From Massilia sp. NR 4-1 (lineage in GTDB: Bacteria > Pseudomonadota > Gammaproteobacteria > Burkholderiales > Burkholderiaceae_D), in contig NZ_CP012201.1 in NCBI RefSeq assembly GCF_001191005.1, positions 3,844,001 to 3,908,000 of the forward strand: a stretch of 64,000 bases of DNA, given 5' to 3'. The notes under the pieces are model-generated. The model saw only the letters and a list, made by a program, of their open reading frames with translations, had not been told where the DNA came from and did not search any database. Within the stretch, counting starts at the first letter, position 1. Each line of letters starts with the position of its first letter. Position numbers and translations under genes: made by a program. Shown in pieces: positions 51,847 to 60,532 of this stretch.

Positions 51847-52434
51847 TTAAGCTTTATAGTTCTCGATCAAGCGTTCGAAACCGACGCTGGCGCGTTCCAG
51901 GCTGCCCGGAATGCGCAGGAAGCGCGCATCGTGGTGCAGGGCCAGGATCAGGCCATACATCTCGTAGACCAGCTGCTGGGCATCCGTATCGGCTTTCAGG
52001 TGGCCGCATTCGGTCGCCTGGTGGGCGCAGCGCAGCAAGGCGCCCTGCCAGGCCGCCACCATCGACACCAGCTCCTCGCGGATCGGTCCCGGGCGGTCGT
52101 CGTATTCGACGGCGCCACTGATATAGATGCAGCCCGACGCGATCTCGACGCTGACGCGCTTGACCCAGCGCGCGAACATGGCGCGCAGACGCGGCAGGCC
52201 GCGCGGCTCCTTGACGCTGGGATAGAACACTTCCTGCTCGAAACGGCGGTGGTACAGCTTCACAACTTCCAGCTGCAAGTCTTCACGCGAACCGAAATGC
52301 GCGAATACTCCCGATTTGCTCATGTTCATGCGGTCGGCGAGCAAACCGATGGTCAGGCCTTCCAGCCCATCACGGCTGGCCAGGTCCAGCGCCACATCCA
52401 AAATGGCAGCGCGAGTCATTTCGCCCTTGCGCAT
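51847..52434 (-). CDS. TetR/AcrR family regulator of the beta-oxidation operon
   Basis: 195 residues from ATG 52434: MRKGEMTRAAILDVALDLASRDGLEGLTIGLLADRMNMSKSGVFAHFGSREDLQLEVVKLY is a textbook TetR HTH. The C-terminal ligand domain (SGCIYISGAVEYDDRPGPIREELVSMVAAWQGAL) matches the TetR_C_16/33-like group. It stands directly upstream of the fad genes on the same strand and probably senses acyl-CoA, as FadR-type TetR proteins do. An in-frame GTG at 52470 is an alternative start; neither has a strong ribosome site. Confidence 0.88.
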   Translation of the reverse strand: MRKGEMTRAAILDVALDLASRDGLEGLTIGLLADRMNMSKSGVFAHFGSREDLQLEVVKLYHRRFEQEVFYPSVKEPRGLPRLRAMFARWVKRVSVEIASGCIYISGAVEYDDRPGPIREELVSMVAAWQGALLRCAHQATECGHLKADTDAQQLVYEMYGLILALHHDARFLRIPGSLERASVGFERLIENYKA

Positions 52435-52548
52435 AAATTTTGTCGAAGTATTAATAAGAATGGCACTCACTTTTAAATCCGTATCAGGAGAAAAACCTAT
52501 TCTCGCTCTGCGGATTTGCTTCGTGTGAAAAGAATTGCGAACGCTCGT

Positions 52549-52577
52549 ACTATTATCCAGTGGGGGATAAATGTCAA
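52549..52577 (-). promoter_or_regulatory. candidate sigma-70 promoter of the TetR gene
   Basis: Minus-strand TTGACA (complement of 52572-52577) is followed after 17 nt by AATAGT (complement of 52549-52554; 4 of 6 matches). The expected transcript would have a leader of roughly 70-110 nt depending on the start codon. Confidence 0.45.
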
Positions 52578-52634
52578 ACGGGATTGTTAGAGTCGGCGTT
52601 CTATTGATGCGTTGCAGCAATACGCCTGGTGATG

Positions 52635-53018
52635 TCACTCGTCGCCGGTGGCGCGGTCCCACTGGCGGCGGTCGCGTTTGGTGGGGCGGCCCTTGAAATC
52701 GGCGCCCGGTTCGCGGAAGAGTTGACGCCTTTCCTGCTCGGCGAGGCGGCGCGCGATGGAGGCGGCGCTTTCCTCGTACAAGGTGCGGGCGATGGGCGCC
52801 GCTTCACGCTTGCCGGACAGGCCCAGCACCAGCACTTGCCACTCGTCCGAACCGTTATCGATGTCCAGCTTGTCGCCCGGCTTGACGTTGCGCGCCGGTT
52901 TCACGCGCTCGCCGCCCAGCTTGACCTTGCCCTTGTCGATGGCTTCGCAAGCCAGGCTGCGCGTTTTGAAGAAGCGCGCCGCCCACAGCCATTTGTCGAT
53001 CCGGATATTCTCGTTCAA
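52635..53018 (-). CDS. hslR: S4-domain RNA-binding protein, Hsp15 family
   Basis: 127 residues. The S4 domain at the N-terminus is clear: IRIDKWLWAARFFKTRSLACEAIDKGKVKLGGERVKPARNVKPGDKL. A basic C-terminus follows (RRLAEQERRQLFREPGADFKGRPTKRDRRQWDR). Hsp15 binds stalled 50S subunits that still carry peptidyl-tRNA. The start codon is TTG at 53018, overlapping the cardiolipin synthase stop (TTGA); there is no ATG before IRIDKWLW. Confidence 0.9.
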   Translation of the reverse strand: MNENIRIDKWLWAARFFKTRSLACEAIDKGKVKLGGERVKPARNVKPGDKLDIDNGSDEWQVLVLGLSGKREAAPIARTLYEESAASIARRLAEQERRQLFREPGADFKGRPTKRDRRQWDRATGDE

Positions 53019-54178
53019 GCGTATTTCCCTACCGCGAAGATTCTCATTAACATCTTATAACAAACATAGGCAAAACCATAGCCGAAACGGCGCCAGCGGC
53101 CGATGCTGCGGAAGTCTTCCAGCTGCACCTCGACGCCGTCGGCCATCGCCTCTTCGATATGGCGGCGCAAGCCCTGGTTGAACGCGGCGTCCTTGATCAC
53201 CACATTCGCTTCCTGGTTGAGGAAGAGGCTCAAGCCGTCGACATTGCTGGAGCCGACCGTCGACCAGTCGTCGTCGATGACGGCGATCTTGGCGTGCAGC
53301 TGGGTCTTGTGGTACTCCACCACCCTGACCCCGGCCGCCAGCAGCTTGGGATAGAAGGAATGCGCCACCGCGTCCTGCAGCCAGATCTCGCCCACGCCGA
53401 TCAGCAGCACCACCTCGACGCCGCGCTGGGCCGTGGCCGCCAGCGCGCGGCGGAATTTGCGGCCGGGCGCGAAATACGGGTTGGCCAGCAGCACGCTCTT
53501 TTTGGCGCGGCCCAGGGCTTGCAGATAGGCGCGCTGGATGGTGCGCCGGTTGCGCAGATTGTCGCGCACCACAAAGCCGGCCTGCACCGAGCTTTCGCGC
53601 GCCACCTTGCTCACCTTGCGCATCTCGTTGAACAGGCCAAGACGCCGTATAAACGGCAATTTGCCCACGCGCAGCCATTGCGCCTGGGCTTCGTGGTGAA
53701 TGGTCATCACCAGCGGCCCGCGCACCTCGACCGCGAAATCCCAGCGCGGCGCGGCCAGCGGGATGCTGCGGTCGTAGTCGCAGTACATATCGTCGTTGAT
53801 ATTGATGCCGCCCACCAGCGCCACCTCGCGGTCCACCACGCAGATCTTGCGGTGGGTGCGCGTCACGCCGCGCTTGAACCAGGGATTGAAGATGCGGTGC
53901 TGCACGCCCGCTGCCAGCAGTTCCGCGTCCATGCGGGTGGAGCGGCCGTGGCCGGTGCCGAACCAGTCGGTGATCATGCGCACCGCCACGCCGCGCCGGG
54001 CGGCGCGCATCAGGCAGGCCTGCATGCTGTGGCCGGTCTCGTCGTCGGCGAAGATATAGGTCTCGAAATAGACTTCGTACTGCGCCGCGTCGATTGCCGC
54101 CATCAGGGCCGGAAAATATTCGGTACCGCAGTACAGCAGCTTGACTTCGTTGTCGGCAATGAAATTGACTGAGCGCAT
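53015..54178 (-). CDS. clsB: cardiolipin synthase B-type phospholipase D family protein
   Basis: 387 residues with two HKD motifs: THRKICVVDREVALVGGININD (first, near residue 127) and LHAKIAVIDDDWSTVGSSNVDG (second, near residue 312). There are no N-terminal membrane helices, as in ClsB. Condenses phospholipids to cardiolipin at the inner membrane. It is sandwiched between an EEP-family gene (8 nt upstream) and hslR; E. coli ClsB is also neighboured by an EEP protein (YbhP), which supports the call. Confidence 0.9.
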   Translation of the reverse strand: MRSVNFIADNEVKLLYCGTEYFPALMAAIDAAQYEVYFETYIFADDETGHSMQACLMRAARRGVAVRMITDWFGTGHGRSTRMDAELLAAGVQHRIFNPWFKRGVTRTHRKICVVDREVALVGGININDDMYCDYDRSIPLAAPRWDFAVEVRGPLVMTIHHEAQAQWLRVGKLPFIRRLGLFNEMRKVSKVARESSVQAGFVVRDNLRNRRTIQRAYLQALGRAKKSVLLANPYFAPGRKFRRALAATAQRGVEVVLLIGVGEIWLQDAVAHSFYPKLLAAGVRVVEYHKTQLHAKIAVIDDDWSTVGSSNVDGLSLFLNQEANVVIKDAAFNQGLRRHIEEAMADGVEVQLEDFRSIGRWRRFGYGFAYVCYKMLMRIFAVGKYA

Positions 54179-54186
54179 AGTCCCCG

Positions 54187-54996
54187 CTAGGCGAAATCCA
54201 GGGTCGCCACGATGGGAGCATGGTCGGACAGCTTGGCCCACATCGCCCCGTGCATGACTTGCGCCGATTCTACCTTGAAGCCGCGCACATAAATACGGTC
54301 GAGGCGGAAGAATGGCAGGGCGGCGGGGAAGGTCTTGGCCGGATGCTGGGCCGCCTGGCGCCGCGCCAGTGTGCGCACCAGATCGCCCAGGCTGGAGCCG
54401 GCGCCGATCTGGTCGAACACCTCGGACACGCCGAGCGCCTTGCGCAGCTTGCCGCTCAGGGTATTGCGCCAGTCGTTGAAGTCGCCGGCGATGATGACCG
54501 GCTCGCCATGCCCGGCCGAGGTGTTCACCGCCTCGATCAGCGCCTCCAATTGGCGCACCCGGCTGCGCTCGAACAGGCCGAGGTGGATCACATAGCAGTG
54601 GATCGGGCCGCGCGGCGTTTCCACCACGCTGTGCAGGATGCCGCGCTGCTCGTAAGCGTGGTCGGAGACATCGGTATTGGTCCAGCGCGCGATGGGATAG
54701 CTGCTGAGCAGGGCATTGCCGTGGTGGCCGTGGTCGTATTGCGCATTCAAGCCATACACGGACTGGTGCGATTCACCCGCAAAAAATTCATGCTGGCCGC
54801 CCTTGGGCCAATGGCGGTGGCCGTGGTGCTCCTCGCCATAGCGGGCGGCGATGCGGTCGTGCTGGCCCTGCACTTCCTGCAGGAAGATCAGGTTCGCATC
54901 GAACTGGGCGATCGCATTCTTGAGCGCGTGTACCCGCGGCTGGCTGCGGTACGACACTCCCTTATGGATGTTGTAGGTGGCAACACGGATCTTCAT
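54187..54996 (-). CDS. endonuclease/exonuclease/phosphatase family protein
   Basis: 269 residues with the EEP motifs: RVATYNIHKGVSYRSQPRV, LIFLQEVQGQHDRIA, VIIAGDFNDWRN, RLDRIYVRGF and LSDHAPIVATLDF. Soluble. It is the YbhP-like partner of ClsB; the role in cardiolipin metabolism is suggested by linkage but unproven. AGATCCGTGTTGCC-type start at ATG 54996. Confidence 0.9.
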   Translation of the reverse strand: MKIRVATYNIHKGVSYRSQPRVHALKNAIAQFDANLIFLQEVQGQHDRIAARYGEEHHGHRHWPKGGQHEFFAGESHQSVYGLNAQYDHGHHGNALLSSYPIARWTNTDVSDHAYEQRGILHSVVETPRGPIHCYVIHLGLFERSRVRQLEALIEAVNTSAGHGEPVIIAGDFNDWRNTLSGKLRKALGVSEVFDQIGAGSSLGDLVRTLARRQAAQHPAKTFPAALPFFRLDRIYVRGFKVESAQVMHGAMWAKLSDHAPIVATLDFA

Positions 54997-55048
54997 GCAG
55001 GCATTGTACCCCTACGGCCCGGCTTGCCAAGCGTCAATCGTGCCAGGG

Positions 55049-56725
55049 TCAGAAACTGGGGCTGAGCTGTTCCGCCGGCTGCTTCGGCAGGATCACGCGG
55101 AAGCGGGTGCCTTTGCCGACGGCGCTTTGCACTTCCATGCGGCCGCCGTGTTTTTGCACGATGCCGTAGGACAGCGACAGGCCCAGGCCCGTGCCCTTGC
55201 CCACCGGCTTGGTGGTGAAGAAAGGTTCGTAGATGCGGTCGATCAGCTCGGGCGGAATGCCTTTGCCGGTGTCTTCGATTTCGACCCATACCGCCTGCCC
55301 GTCCTCGCCGGTGCGCACGGTGATGCGCCCGCTCTCTTCGATGGCGTGGGCGGCGTTCACCAGCAGGTTCATGAACACCTGGTTCAGCTGCGAGGGGAAA
55401 CAGGCCAGCGGCGCCACGCCGCCGTACTCCTTGACCACGTCGGCCTTGTATTTCAATTCGTTCCAGACCACATTGAGCGTGCTGTCCAGCCCCGCTTCCA
55501 GGCTGGCGACGGCCAGCTCGCCGCCGTCGACGTGGGAAAAGTCCTTCATGTCCTGCACGATGCGCTTGACACGCTCCAGGCCTTCCAGCGATTCGCTGAG
55601 CAGGCTGTCCAGGTCTTCGCGCAGGTAGTCGGCGTCGACTTCGGCTTTCAGCGCGGCCAGCGCGGCGCGGTCGCCCGTGGCCAGCTTGGGTTCCAGCGCT
55701 TCGTAGGCGTCAAGCAGTCGCAGCAGGGACTCGGCGTAGCGCTGCAGGCTGCCCAGATTGGAATTGACGAAGCCCACCGGATTATTGATCTCGTGCGCCA
55801 CGCCGGCCGCCAGCACGCCGATGGAGGCCATCTTTTCCGATTGCAGCAGCTGGCTCTGGGCCTCGCCCAGCTTGCTGATCAATTCGGCTTGGCGCGCCTT
55901 TTCCTGCTCCAGCGTGGCGTTCGCCATCTGCAGATCCTTGGTGCGTTCGCGCACCCGGTATTCCAGCTGGTCACGCGATTCGCGCAAAGCCTGTTCGGCG
56001 CGCTGGCGCTCCGTGATGTCGGTGAAGCCGAACACGCGGCCGATGATGCGCTCGCCCAGATACTGGGGCCGCGAGCGGCATTCGAAGACGCGGCCGCTGC
56101 GCAGGCTGAGCAAGTCCACCGTCTCGTTGGCATCGACCACCTGCTGCAGGCGGGTGCGGCACAATTCGCCCTCCACCACCAGGCCGGCCAGATAGCCGAG
56201 AATGGCGGCATCGTCGCCCGCCTCCAGCAAGGATTCGGGCAGGTCCCACATGCGGCTGAACAGGCGGTTCATGCTGCTGATGCGGCCGTGCCAGTCCAGC
56301 ACCAGGATGCCGTTGCCGGTCGATTCCAGCGTGGCGCGCAGCTGCGACAAGGTCTGCTCCAGCACATCCTCCACCTGGCGCTCGTGGCGCGTATCGCGCG
56401 CCAGCACCAGCAGCAGGGTGCGCTCGCGCTGGCGGATCACGCGCACCGTTTTCATCACCGTCATCAGGCTGGCGTCGGCGCAATGGTATTCGCCCTCCTG
56501 CGCCGCGATTTCCTGGTACTGGCCGTTGCGCACATCCTCCCAATAGAACACGTCCTGCAGCGAGCTTTCGATATCGGTGATGGACATGCGCTGCAGCTGC
56601 GCCAGCGAGTAGCCCAACACCTGTCCAGCCACCCGGTTCGCCAGCAGGATGCGCAGATCGTCCGGGTCCACCAGCAGCATCAAGTGCGGACTGTGGTCCA
56701 GCATCAGCTGCTGCAGGCTTTCCAT
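55049..56725 (-). CDS. PAS-domain sensor histidine kinase
   Basis: 558 residues, cytoplasmic. Two PAS domains (about residues 5-125 and 130-250, the second closing with VFGFTDITERQRAEQALRES) are followed by a coiled coil (VRERTKDLQMANATLEQEKA), the HisKA H-box (GVLAAGVAHEINNPVGFVNSNLGSL) and HATPase (NLLVNAAHAI, EIEDTGKGIPPEL, GKGTGLGLSLSYGIV). Phosphorylates a partner regulator that is not adjacent. The ATG overlaps the HD-GYP stop (TAATG), so the two are coupled. Confidence 0.92.
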   Translation of the reverse strand: MESLQQLMLDHSPHLMLLVDPDDLRILLANRVAGQVLGYSLAQLQRMSITDIESSLQDVFYWEDVRNGQYQEIAAQEGEYHCADASLMTVMKTVRVIRQRERTLLLVLARDTRHERQVEDVLEQTLSQLRATLESTGNGILVLDWHGRISSMNRLFSRMWDLPESLLEAGDDAAILGYLAGLVVEGELCRTRLQQVVDANETVDLLSLRSGRVFECRSRPQYLGERIIGRVFGFTDITERQRAEQALRESRDQLEYRVRERTKDLQMANATLEQEKARQAELISKLGEAQSQLLQSEKMASIGVLAAGVAHEINNPVGFVNSNLGSLQRYAESLLRLLDAYEALEPKLATGDRAALAALKAEVDADYLREDLDSLLSESLEGLERVKRIVQDMKDFSHVDGGELAVASLEAGLDSTLNVVWNELKYKADVVKEYGGVAPLACFPSQLNQVFMNLLVNAAHAIEESGRITVRTGEDGQAVWVEIEDTGKGIPPELIDRIYEPFFTTKPVGKGTGLGLSLSYGIVQKHGGRMEVQSAVGKGTRFRVILPKQPAEQLSPSF

Positions 56726-58032
56726 TAGGCGGCAGCCCCCTGTCCCTGCTTGCTGGCGTCGAAGTAATAGCTGACCCGCTTGCGCGGACTCAGATAGTGG
56801 TAAATCTCTTTCGGCACCTGGGCCGGCTTGATGGCCTTGACGATATTCAGGTCGGTCTCGCGCTCGGTGTCGACCAGGATCGCCTCCTCCTTCGGCACGC
56901 CGGCTTCGTACACCACCAGCACCGGCTTGGTGGGCTTGGCGGTATTGATGGTGGCCACCATGCCGATCACCCCGTTCGACAGCTGCACCACGGTGCCGGG
57001 CGGATAAACGCCGAGGCAGCGGATGAACACCTGCAGCAGCTTGGGATCGAATTTGCCGCGCAGCTTGGCGAACATCAGCGCCAGCGCCTCGTGCGGCGTC
57101 ATGGCGGCGGCCGGATTGGCCGGATTGCACAGCTCATCGTAGAAATTGGCGATGGCAACGATGCGGCCCAGCAGGCCGGTGGCTTCGCCTTTCAGCTGGC
57201 GCGGATAGCCGCTGCCGTCGAAGGCTTCGTGGTGGTCGCGGATCACGGACTGCACCGCCGCCGGCAAGCCCATTTTCTGCGCCAGCTCCAGCCCCACCTC
57301 GCAATGGGTTTCGTACAGGCGCAGCTCAGCGCCGGCGAGCGGCTCGAACTGGTGCATCAGGCGGTCGGGCAGGTTCTTCAAGCCGATATCGTGGAACAGC
57401 GCGCCGGTGCCGAGCGCCGCCGCCGCTTCCACCGGCAGCTTGATATCGCGCGCCATCATCATCGCCAGCATGGTGACATTGAGCGAATGGGTATAGATTT
57501 CCTCGCCGCCTACCTTGTCGCCCATGACATGGATGGCCAGTTCCGGCGCGCACAGGATGGAATCGGTGATCTTGCCGATCAACTCCTCGGCCTTGCGCAC
57601 GGTTTCCGCCGGCCGCGCGAACATATTGCGTTCGATATCGCGGATGGCGTTGGCGGTGTCGAAAAAGGCGTGCTCGATGCGCGCCGCCGTTTCGCGCTGC
57701 TGGCGGATGCGCGCCATCAGCACCATCTTGGCCTGCAGCGCGGGCGAGTCGGGGCCATGCAGCTCGACCACCGCAGCCGCAGCCGCGGCCGCAGTCGCAG
57801 CCGGGGGCGGCGCGGCCTGCGGCGCCGGGGCGAGCGGCGCCGGCGCCACATCGCTGAGCGCCGGGTCGAAACGGATGGATGTCAGGCCCAGGCCGCGCAG
57901 GGTGCGGATCTGGTCTTCACTTTTAATTTTAAAGTGACTGAATGCGAAGGGGTGCTCGAACCACTTCAGGTCCAGGTGCACATACAAACCGATTTGCAGC
58001 TGATCTATGGAGATATCGAGGGTGTCCGCCAT
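56725..58032 (-). CDS. HD-GYP domain c-di-GMP phosphodiesterase
   Basis: 435 residues. An N-terminal DUF3391-like domain (ISIDQLQIGLYVHLDLKWFEHPFAFSHFKIKSEDQIRTLRGLGL) is followed by a Pro/Ala linker and an HD-GYP domain with ALFHDIGLKNLP, DHHEAFDGSGYPRQLKGE and GRIVAIANFYDEL. Degrades c-di-GMP. ATG 58032 has AGGTGGG 4-5 nt upstream; a GTG at 58041 is an alternative. Cotranscribed with the PAS kinase, suggesting linked control of motility or biofilm. Confidence 0.93.
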   Translation of the reverse strand: MADTLDISIDQLQIGLYVHLDLKWFEHPFAFSHFKIKSEDQIRTLRGLGLTSIRFDPALSDVAPAPLAPAPQAAPPPAATAAAAAAAVVELHGPDSPALQAKMVLMARIRQQRETAARIEHAFFDTANAIRDIERNMFARPAETVRKAEELIGKITDSILCAPELAIHVMGDKVGGEEIYTHSLNVTMLAMMMARDIKLPVEAAAALGTGALFHDIGLKNLPDRLMHQFEPLAGAELRLYETHCEVGLELAQKMGLPAAVQSVIRDHHEAFDGSGYPRQLKGEATGLLGRIVAIANFYDELCNPANPAAAMTPHEALALMFAKLRGKFDPKLLQVFIRCLGVYPPGTVVQLSNGVIGMVATINTAKPTKPVLVVYEAGVPKEEAILVDTERETDLNIVKAIKPAQVPKEIYHYLSPRKRVSYYFDASKQGQGAAA

Positions 58033-58065
58033 CGTGCCCACCTGTCCGCAGGATCATGACTTGCA

Positions 58066-58527
58066 TTATCCCCTCTTTTTCAGCTGCTGCGGCAATTGCA
58101 GCACGGCTTCCGCATTCGAGGGCGAGAAACAGCGGTCGGCCGCCTCCAGCCAGGGCAGCCAGGCGTATTGCAAGTGTTCGCGCGCACTCAGCACGATGGG
58201 CGTGTCGCGCGCGACTTCGACGCTGAACACATGCTCGGTATTCTGCGTGACGCCGGGCGCGTAGCGGTGGCGCCAGACGGGATAGATTTCGTAGATATTG
58301 GCCAGGCCCCAGTCGCGCAGCACAATGCGCTCGCCATCGGCGACGATGCCGGTTTCCTCGAACAGTTCGCGGGTCGCGGTTTCCAGCAGCGGTTCGTCCA
58401 CCGCGTCCTTGGAACCGGTGACGGATTGCCAGAAGCCGGCGCGGTCGGCGCGTTCGATCAGCAGCACGTCCAGGGCGGCGGTGTGGATCACCACCAGCAC
58501 GGATTCGGGGATTTTATAGGGCTTCAT
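58066..58527 (-). CDS. nudB: Nudix hydrolase, dihydroneopterin-triphosphate/dATP pyrophosphatase type
   Basis: 153 residues with the Nudix box at about residues 36-60 (GSKDAVDEPLLETATRELFEETGI matches GX5EX7REUXEEXGU). The lead KPYKIPESVLVVIHTAALDVLLIERADRAGFWQSVTGS fits NudB, which dephosphorylates dihydroneopterin triphosphate in folate synthesis. The neighbourhood aspS-nudB is common in beta- and gammaproteobacteria and supports the name. ATG 58527 is preferred; upstream in-frame ATGs at 58557 and 58635 would add a low-similarity, inverted-repeat-derived extension. Confidence 0.88.
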   Translation of the reverse strand: MKPYKIPESVLVVIHTAALDVLLIERADRAGFWQSVTGSKDAVDEPLLETATRELFEETGIVADGERIVLRDWGLANIYEIYPVWRHRYAPGVTQNTEHVFSVEVARDTPIVLSAREHLQYAWLPWLEAADRCFSPSNAEAVLQLPQQLKKRG

Positions 58528-58538
58528 AGGAATAAGCG

Positions 58539-58646
58539 CTCGTTTCAAAATGGGCATGGCCAGGCGCAGCGACGAAGACAGTGCGCCTGCACGGCAAGGA
58601 GCTGCGCCAAGGCGGAGCAACAACGCCATGGCCATTTTGAAACGAG
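58539..58646. repeat. 22-bp inverted repeat with nested stem upstream of nudB
   Basis: The outer arms (58539-58560 and 58625-58646) are complementary at 21 of 22 positions, beginning CTCGTTTCAAAATGG. The 64-nt centre contains a further AGGCGCA/TGCGCCT stem. The element fills the space between the aspS terminator and the nudB start. Confidence 0.75.
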
Positions 58647-58650
58647 TTCT

Positions 58651-58680
58651 AAAAGAAAAGGCGCCATGACAGCGCCTTTT
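58651..58680 (-). terminator. rho-independent terminator of aspS
   Basis: AAAAGGCGC (58656-58664), loop CATGACA, GCGCCTTTT (58672-58680) is a perfect 9-bp stem. On the minus strand it is followed by TTTTCTTTT. It lies 18 nt after the aspS stop codon. Confidence 0.85.
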
Positions 58681-58697
58681 CTCAACTTACGGACTGG

Positions 58698-60503
58698 TTA
58701 GCCAGCCACTTTCGGCTCAGCCGCGCGCAGGCGGATGTGCAGTTCGCGCAGCTGCTTCTCGTCCACTTCCGACGGCGCCTGGGTCAGCAGGCACTGGGCG
58801 CGCTGGGTTTTCGGGAAGGCGATCACGTCGCGGATCGAATCGGACTTGGTCATCAGGGTCACGATGCGGTCCAGACCGAAGGCCAGGCCGCCGTGCGGCG
58901 GCGCGCCGTACTGCAGCGCGTCCAGCAGGAAGCCGAACTTCAGGCGTGCTTCTTCGTCGTTGATCTTCAGCGCGCGGAAGACTTTGGACTGCACTTCTTC
59001 GCGGTGGATACGGATCGAGCCGCCACCCAGTTCCCAGCCGTTCAGCACCATATCGTAGGCCTTGGCAACGCAGGCGCCTGGATTGGTTTCCAGCATGTCC
59101 TCGTGGCCGTCTTTCGGCGCGGTGAACGGATGGTGGGTCGCGGTCCAGCGGTCCGACTCTTCGTCGTACTCGAACATCGGGAAGTCGATCACCCACAGCG
59201 GCGCCCAGACGTCGTCGAACAGGCCGGCTTTCTTGCCGAACTCGGAGTGGCCGATCTTCACGCGCAGGGCGCCGATGGCATCGTTCACCACCTTGGCCTT
59301 GTCCGCGCCGAAGAAGATCAGGTCGCCGTCCTCGGCGCCGGTCAGTTCCAGGATCTTGGCCAGGGCCGCGTCATGGATGTTCTTCACGATCGGCGATTGC
59401 AGGCCGTCGCGGCCTTTGGCTTTCTCGTTGACCTTGATGTAAGCCAGGCCCTTGGCGCCGTAGATGGCGACGAACTGGGTGTAGGCGTCGATTTCCGAAC
59501 GCGGCATGTCGGCGCCCTTCGGCACGCGCAGGCCGACCACGCGGCCGTTAGGCATGGCGGCGGCGCCGGCGAAGACCTTGAACTCGACGTCCTTCATCAC
59601 CTCGGTCAGCTCGGTGAATTCCAGCTTGACGCGCATGTCCGGCTTGTCCGAACCGTATTTGCCCATGGCGGTGGCGAAGTCCATCACCGGGAATGGGTTG
59701 GGCAGCTCGACGTCCATGGTGTTCTTGAACACCATGCGGATCATGTCTTCGAACAGATCGCGGATTTCCTGTTCGTTCAGGAAGGAGGTTTCGCAGTCGA
59801 TCTGGGTGAATTCAGGCTGGCGGTCGGCGCGCAGGTCTTCGTCGCGGAAGCACTTGGTGATCTGGTAGTAGCGGTCGAAGTTGGCCACCATCAGCAGCTG
59901 CTTGAACAGCTGCGGCGATTGCGGCAGGGCGAAGAACTGGCCGGCGTTCACGCGCGAAGGCACCAGGTAGTCGCGCGCGCCTTCCGGGGTGGACTTGGTC
60001 AGGGTCGGGGTTTCGATATCGATGAAGCCCAGGTTGTCCAGGTATTTGCGCACTTCCATCGACACCTTGTAGCGCAGGCGCAGATTGTTCTGCATCTGCG
60101 GACGGCGCAGGTCCAGCACGCGGTGGGTCAGGCGAGTGGTTTCGGACAGGTTGTCGTCGTCCAGCTGGAACGGCACGGCCACGGAGGCGTTCAGCACTTC
60201 GAGCTGGGAGCAGATCACTTCGATCTTGCCCGATTTCAGGTTGGCGTTGATGGTGCCGGCCAGGCGGTCCTTGACCACGCCGGTCACGCGCAGGCAGTAC
60301 TCGTTACGCACGGATTCGGCGACCTTGAACACGTCGGCCTGTTCCGGGTTGCAAACGATCTGAACCAGACCTTCGCGGTCGCGCAGGTCGATGAAAATCA
60401 CGCCGCCGTGGTCGCGGCGACGGTGCACCCAGCCGCACAGGCTAACGGTTTGGCCCAGCAGCGCTTCGGTGGTGAGGCCGCAGTAGTGAGTACGCATAGA
60501 CAT
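58698..60503 (-). CDS. aspS: aspartyl-tRNA synthetase
   Basis: 601 residues, class II synthetase of bacterial type: N-terminal anticodon-binding OB fold (VSLCGWVHRRRDHGGVIFIDLRDREGLVQIV), motif 2 (FRDEDLRADRQPEFTQID), GAD insertion domain (about 290-420), and motif 3 (GGLAFGLDRIVTLM). Charges tRNA-Asp. In many betaproteobacteria this enzyme is non-discriminating and also makes Asp-tRNA-Asn for GatCAB, but that cannot be read from this window. Start at ATG 60503, with MRTHYCG shortly after. Confidence 0.97.
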   Translation of the reverse strand: MSMRTHYCGLTTEALLGQTVSLCGWVHRRRDHGGVIFIDLRDREGLVQIVCNPEQADVFKVAESVRNEYCLRVTGVVKDRLAGTINANLKSGKIEVICSQLEVLNASVAVPFQLDDDNLSETTRLTHRVLDLRRPQMQNNLRLRYKVSMEVRKYLDNLGFIDIETPTLTKSTPEGARDYLVPSRVNAGQFFALPQSPQLFKQLLMVANFDRYYQITKCFRDEDLRADRQPEFTQIDCETSFLNEQEIRDLFEDMIRMVFKNTMDVELPNPFPVMDFATAMGKYGSDKPDMRVKLEFTELTEVMKDVEFKVFAGAAAMPNGRVVGLRVPKGADMPRSEIDAYTQFVAIYGAKGLAYIKVNEKAKGRDGLQSPIVKNIHDAALAKILELTGAEDGDLIFFGADKAKVVNDAIGALRVKIGHSEFGKKAGLFDDVWAPLWVIDFPMFEYDEESDRWTATHHPFTAPKDGHEDMLETNPGACVAKAYDMVLNGWELGGGSIRIHREEVQSKVFRALKINDEEARLKFGFLLDALQYGAPPHGGLAFGLDRIVTLMTKSDSIRDVIAFPKTQRAQCLLTQAPSEVDEKQLRELHIRLRAAEPKVAG

Positions 60504-60532
60504 GGTTATTTCTCAGTTCAGGTTAAATTGTT

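Noticed and set aside
56726..57130. Upstream extension of the PAS kinase ORF
   Set aside because: It overlaps the HD-GYP coding region; the ATG at 56725 overlaps the HD-GYP stop and begins the first PAS domain.
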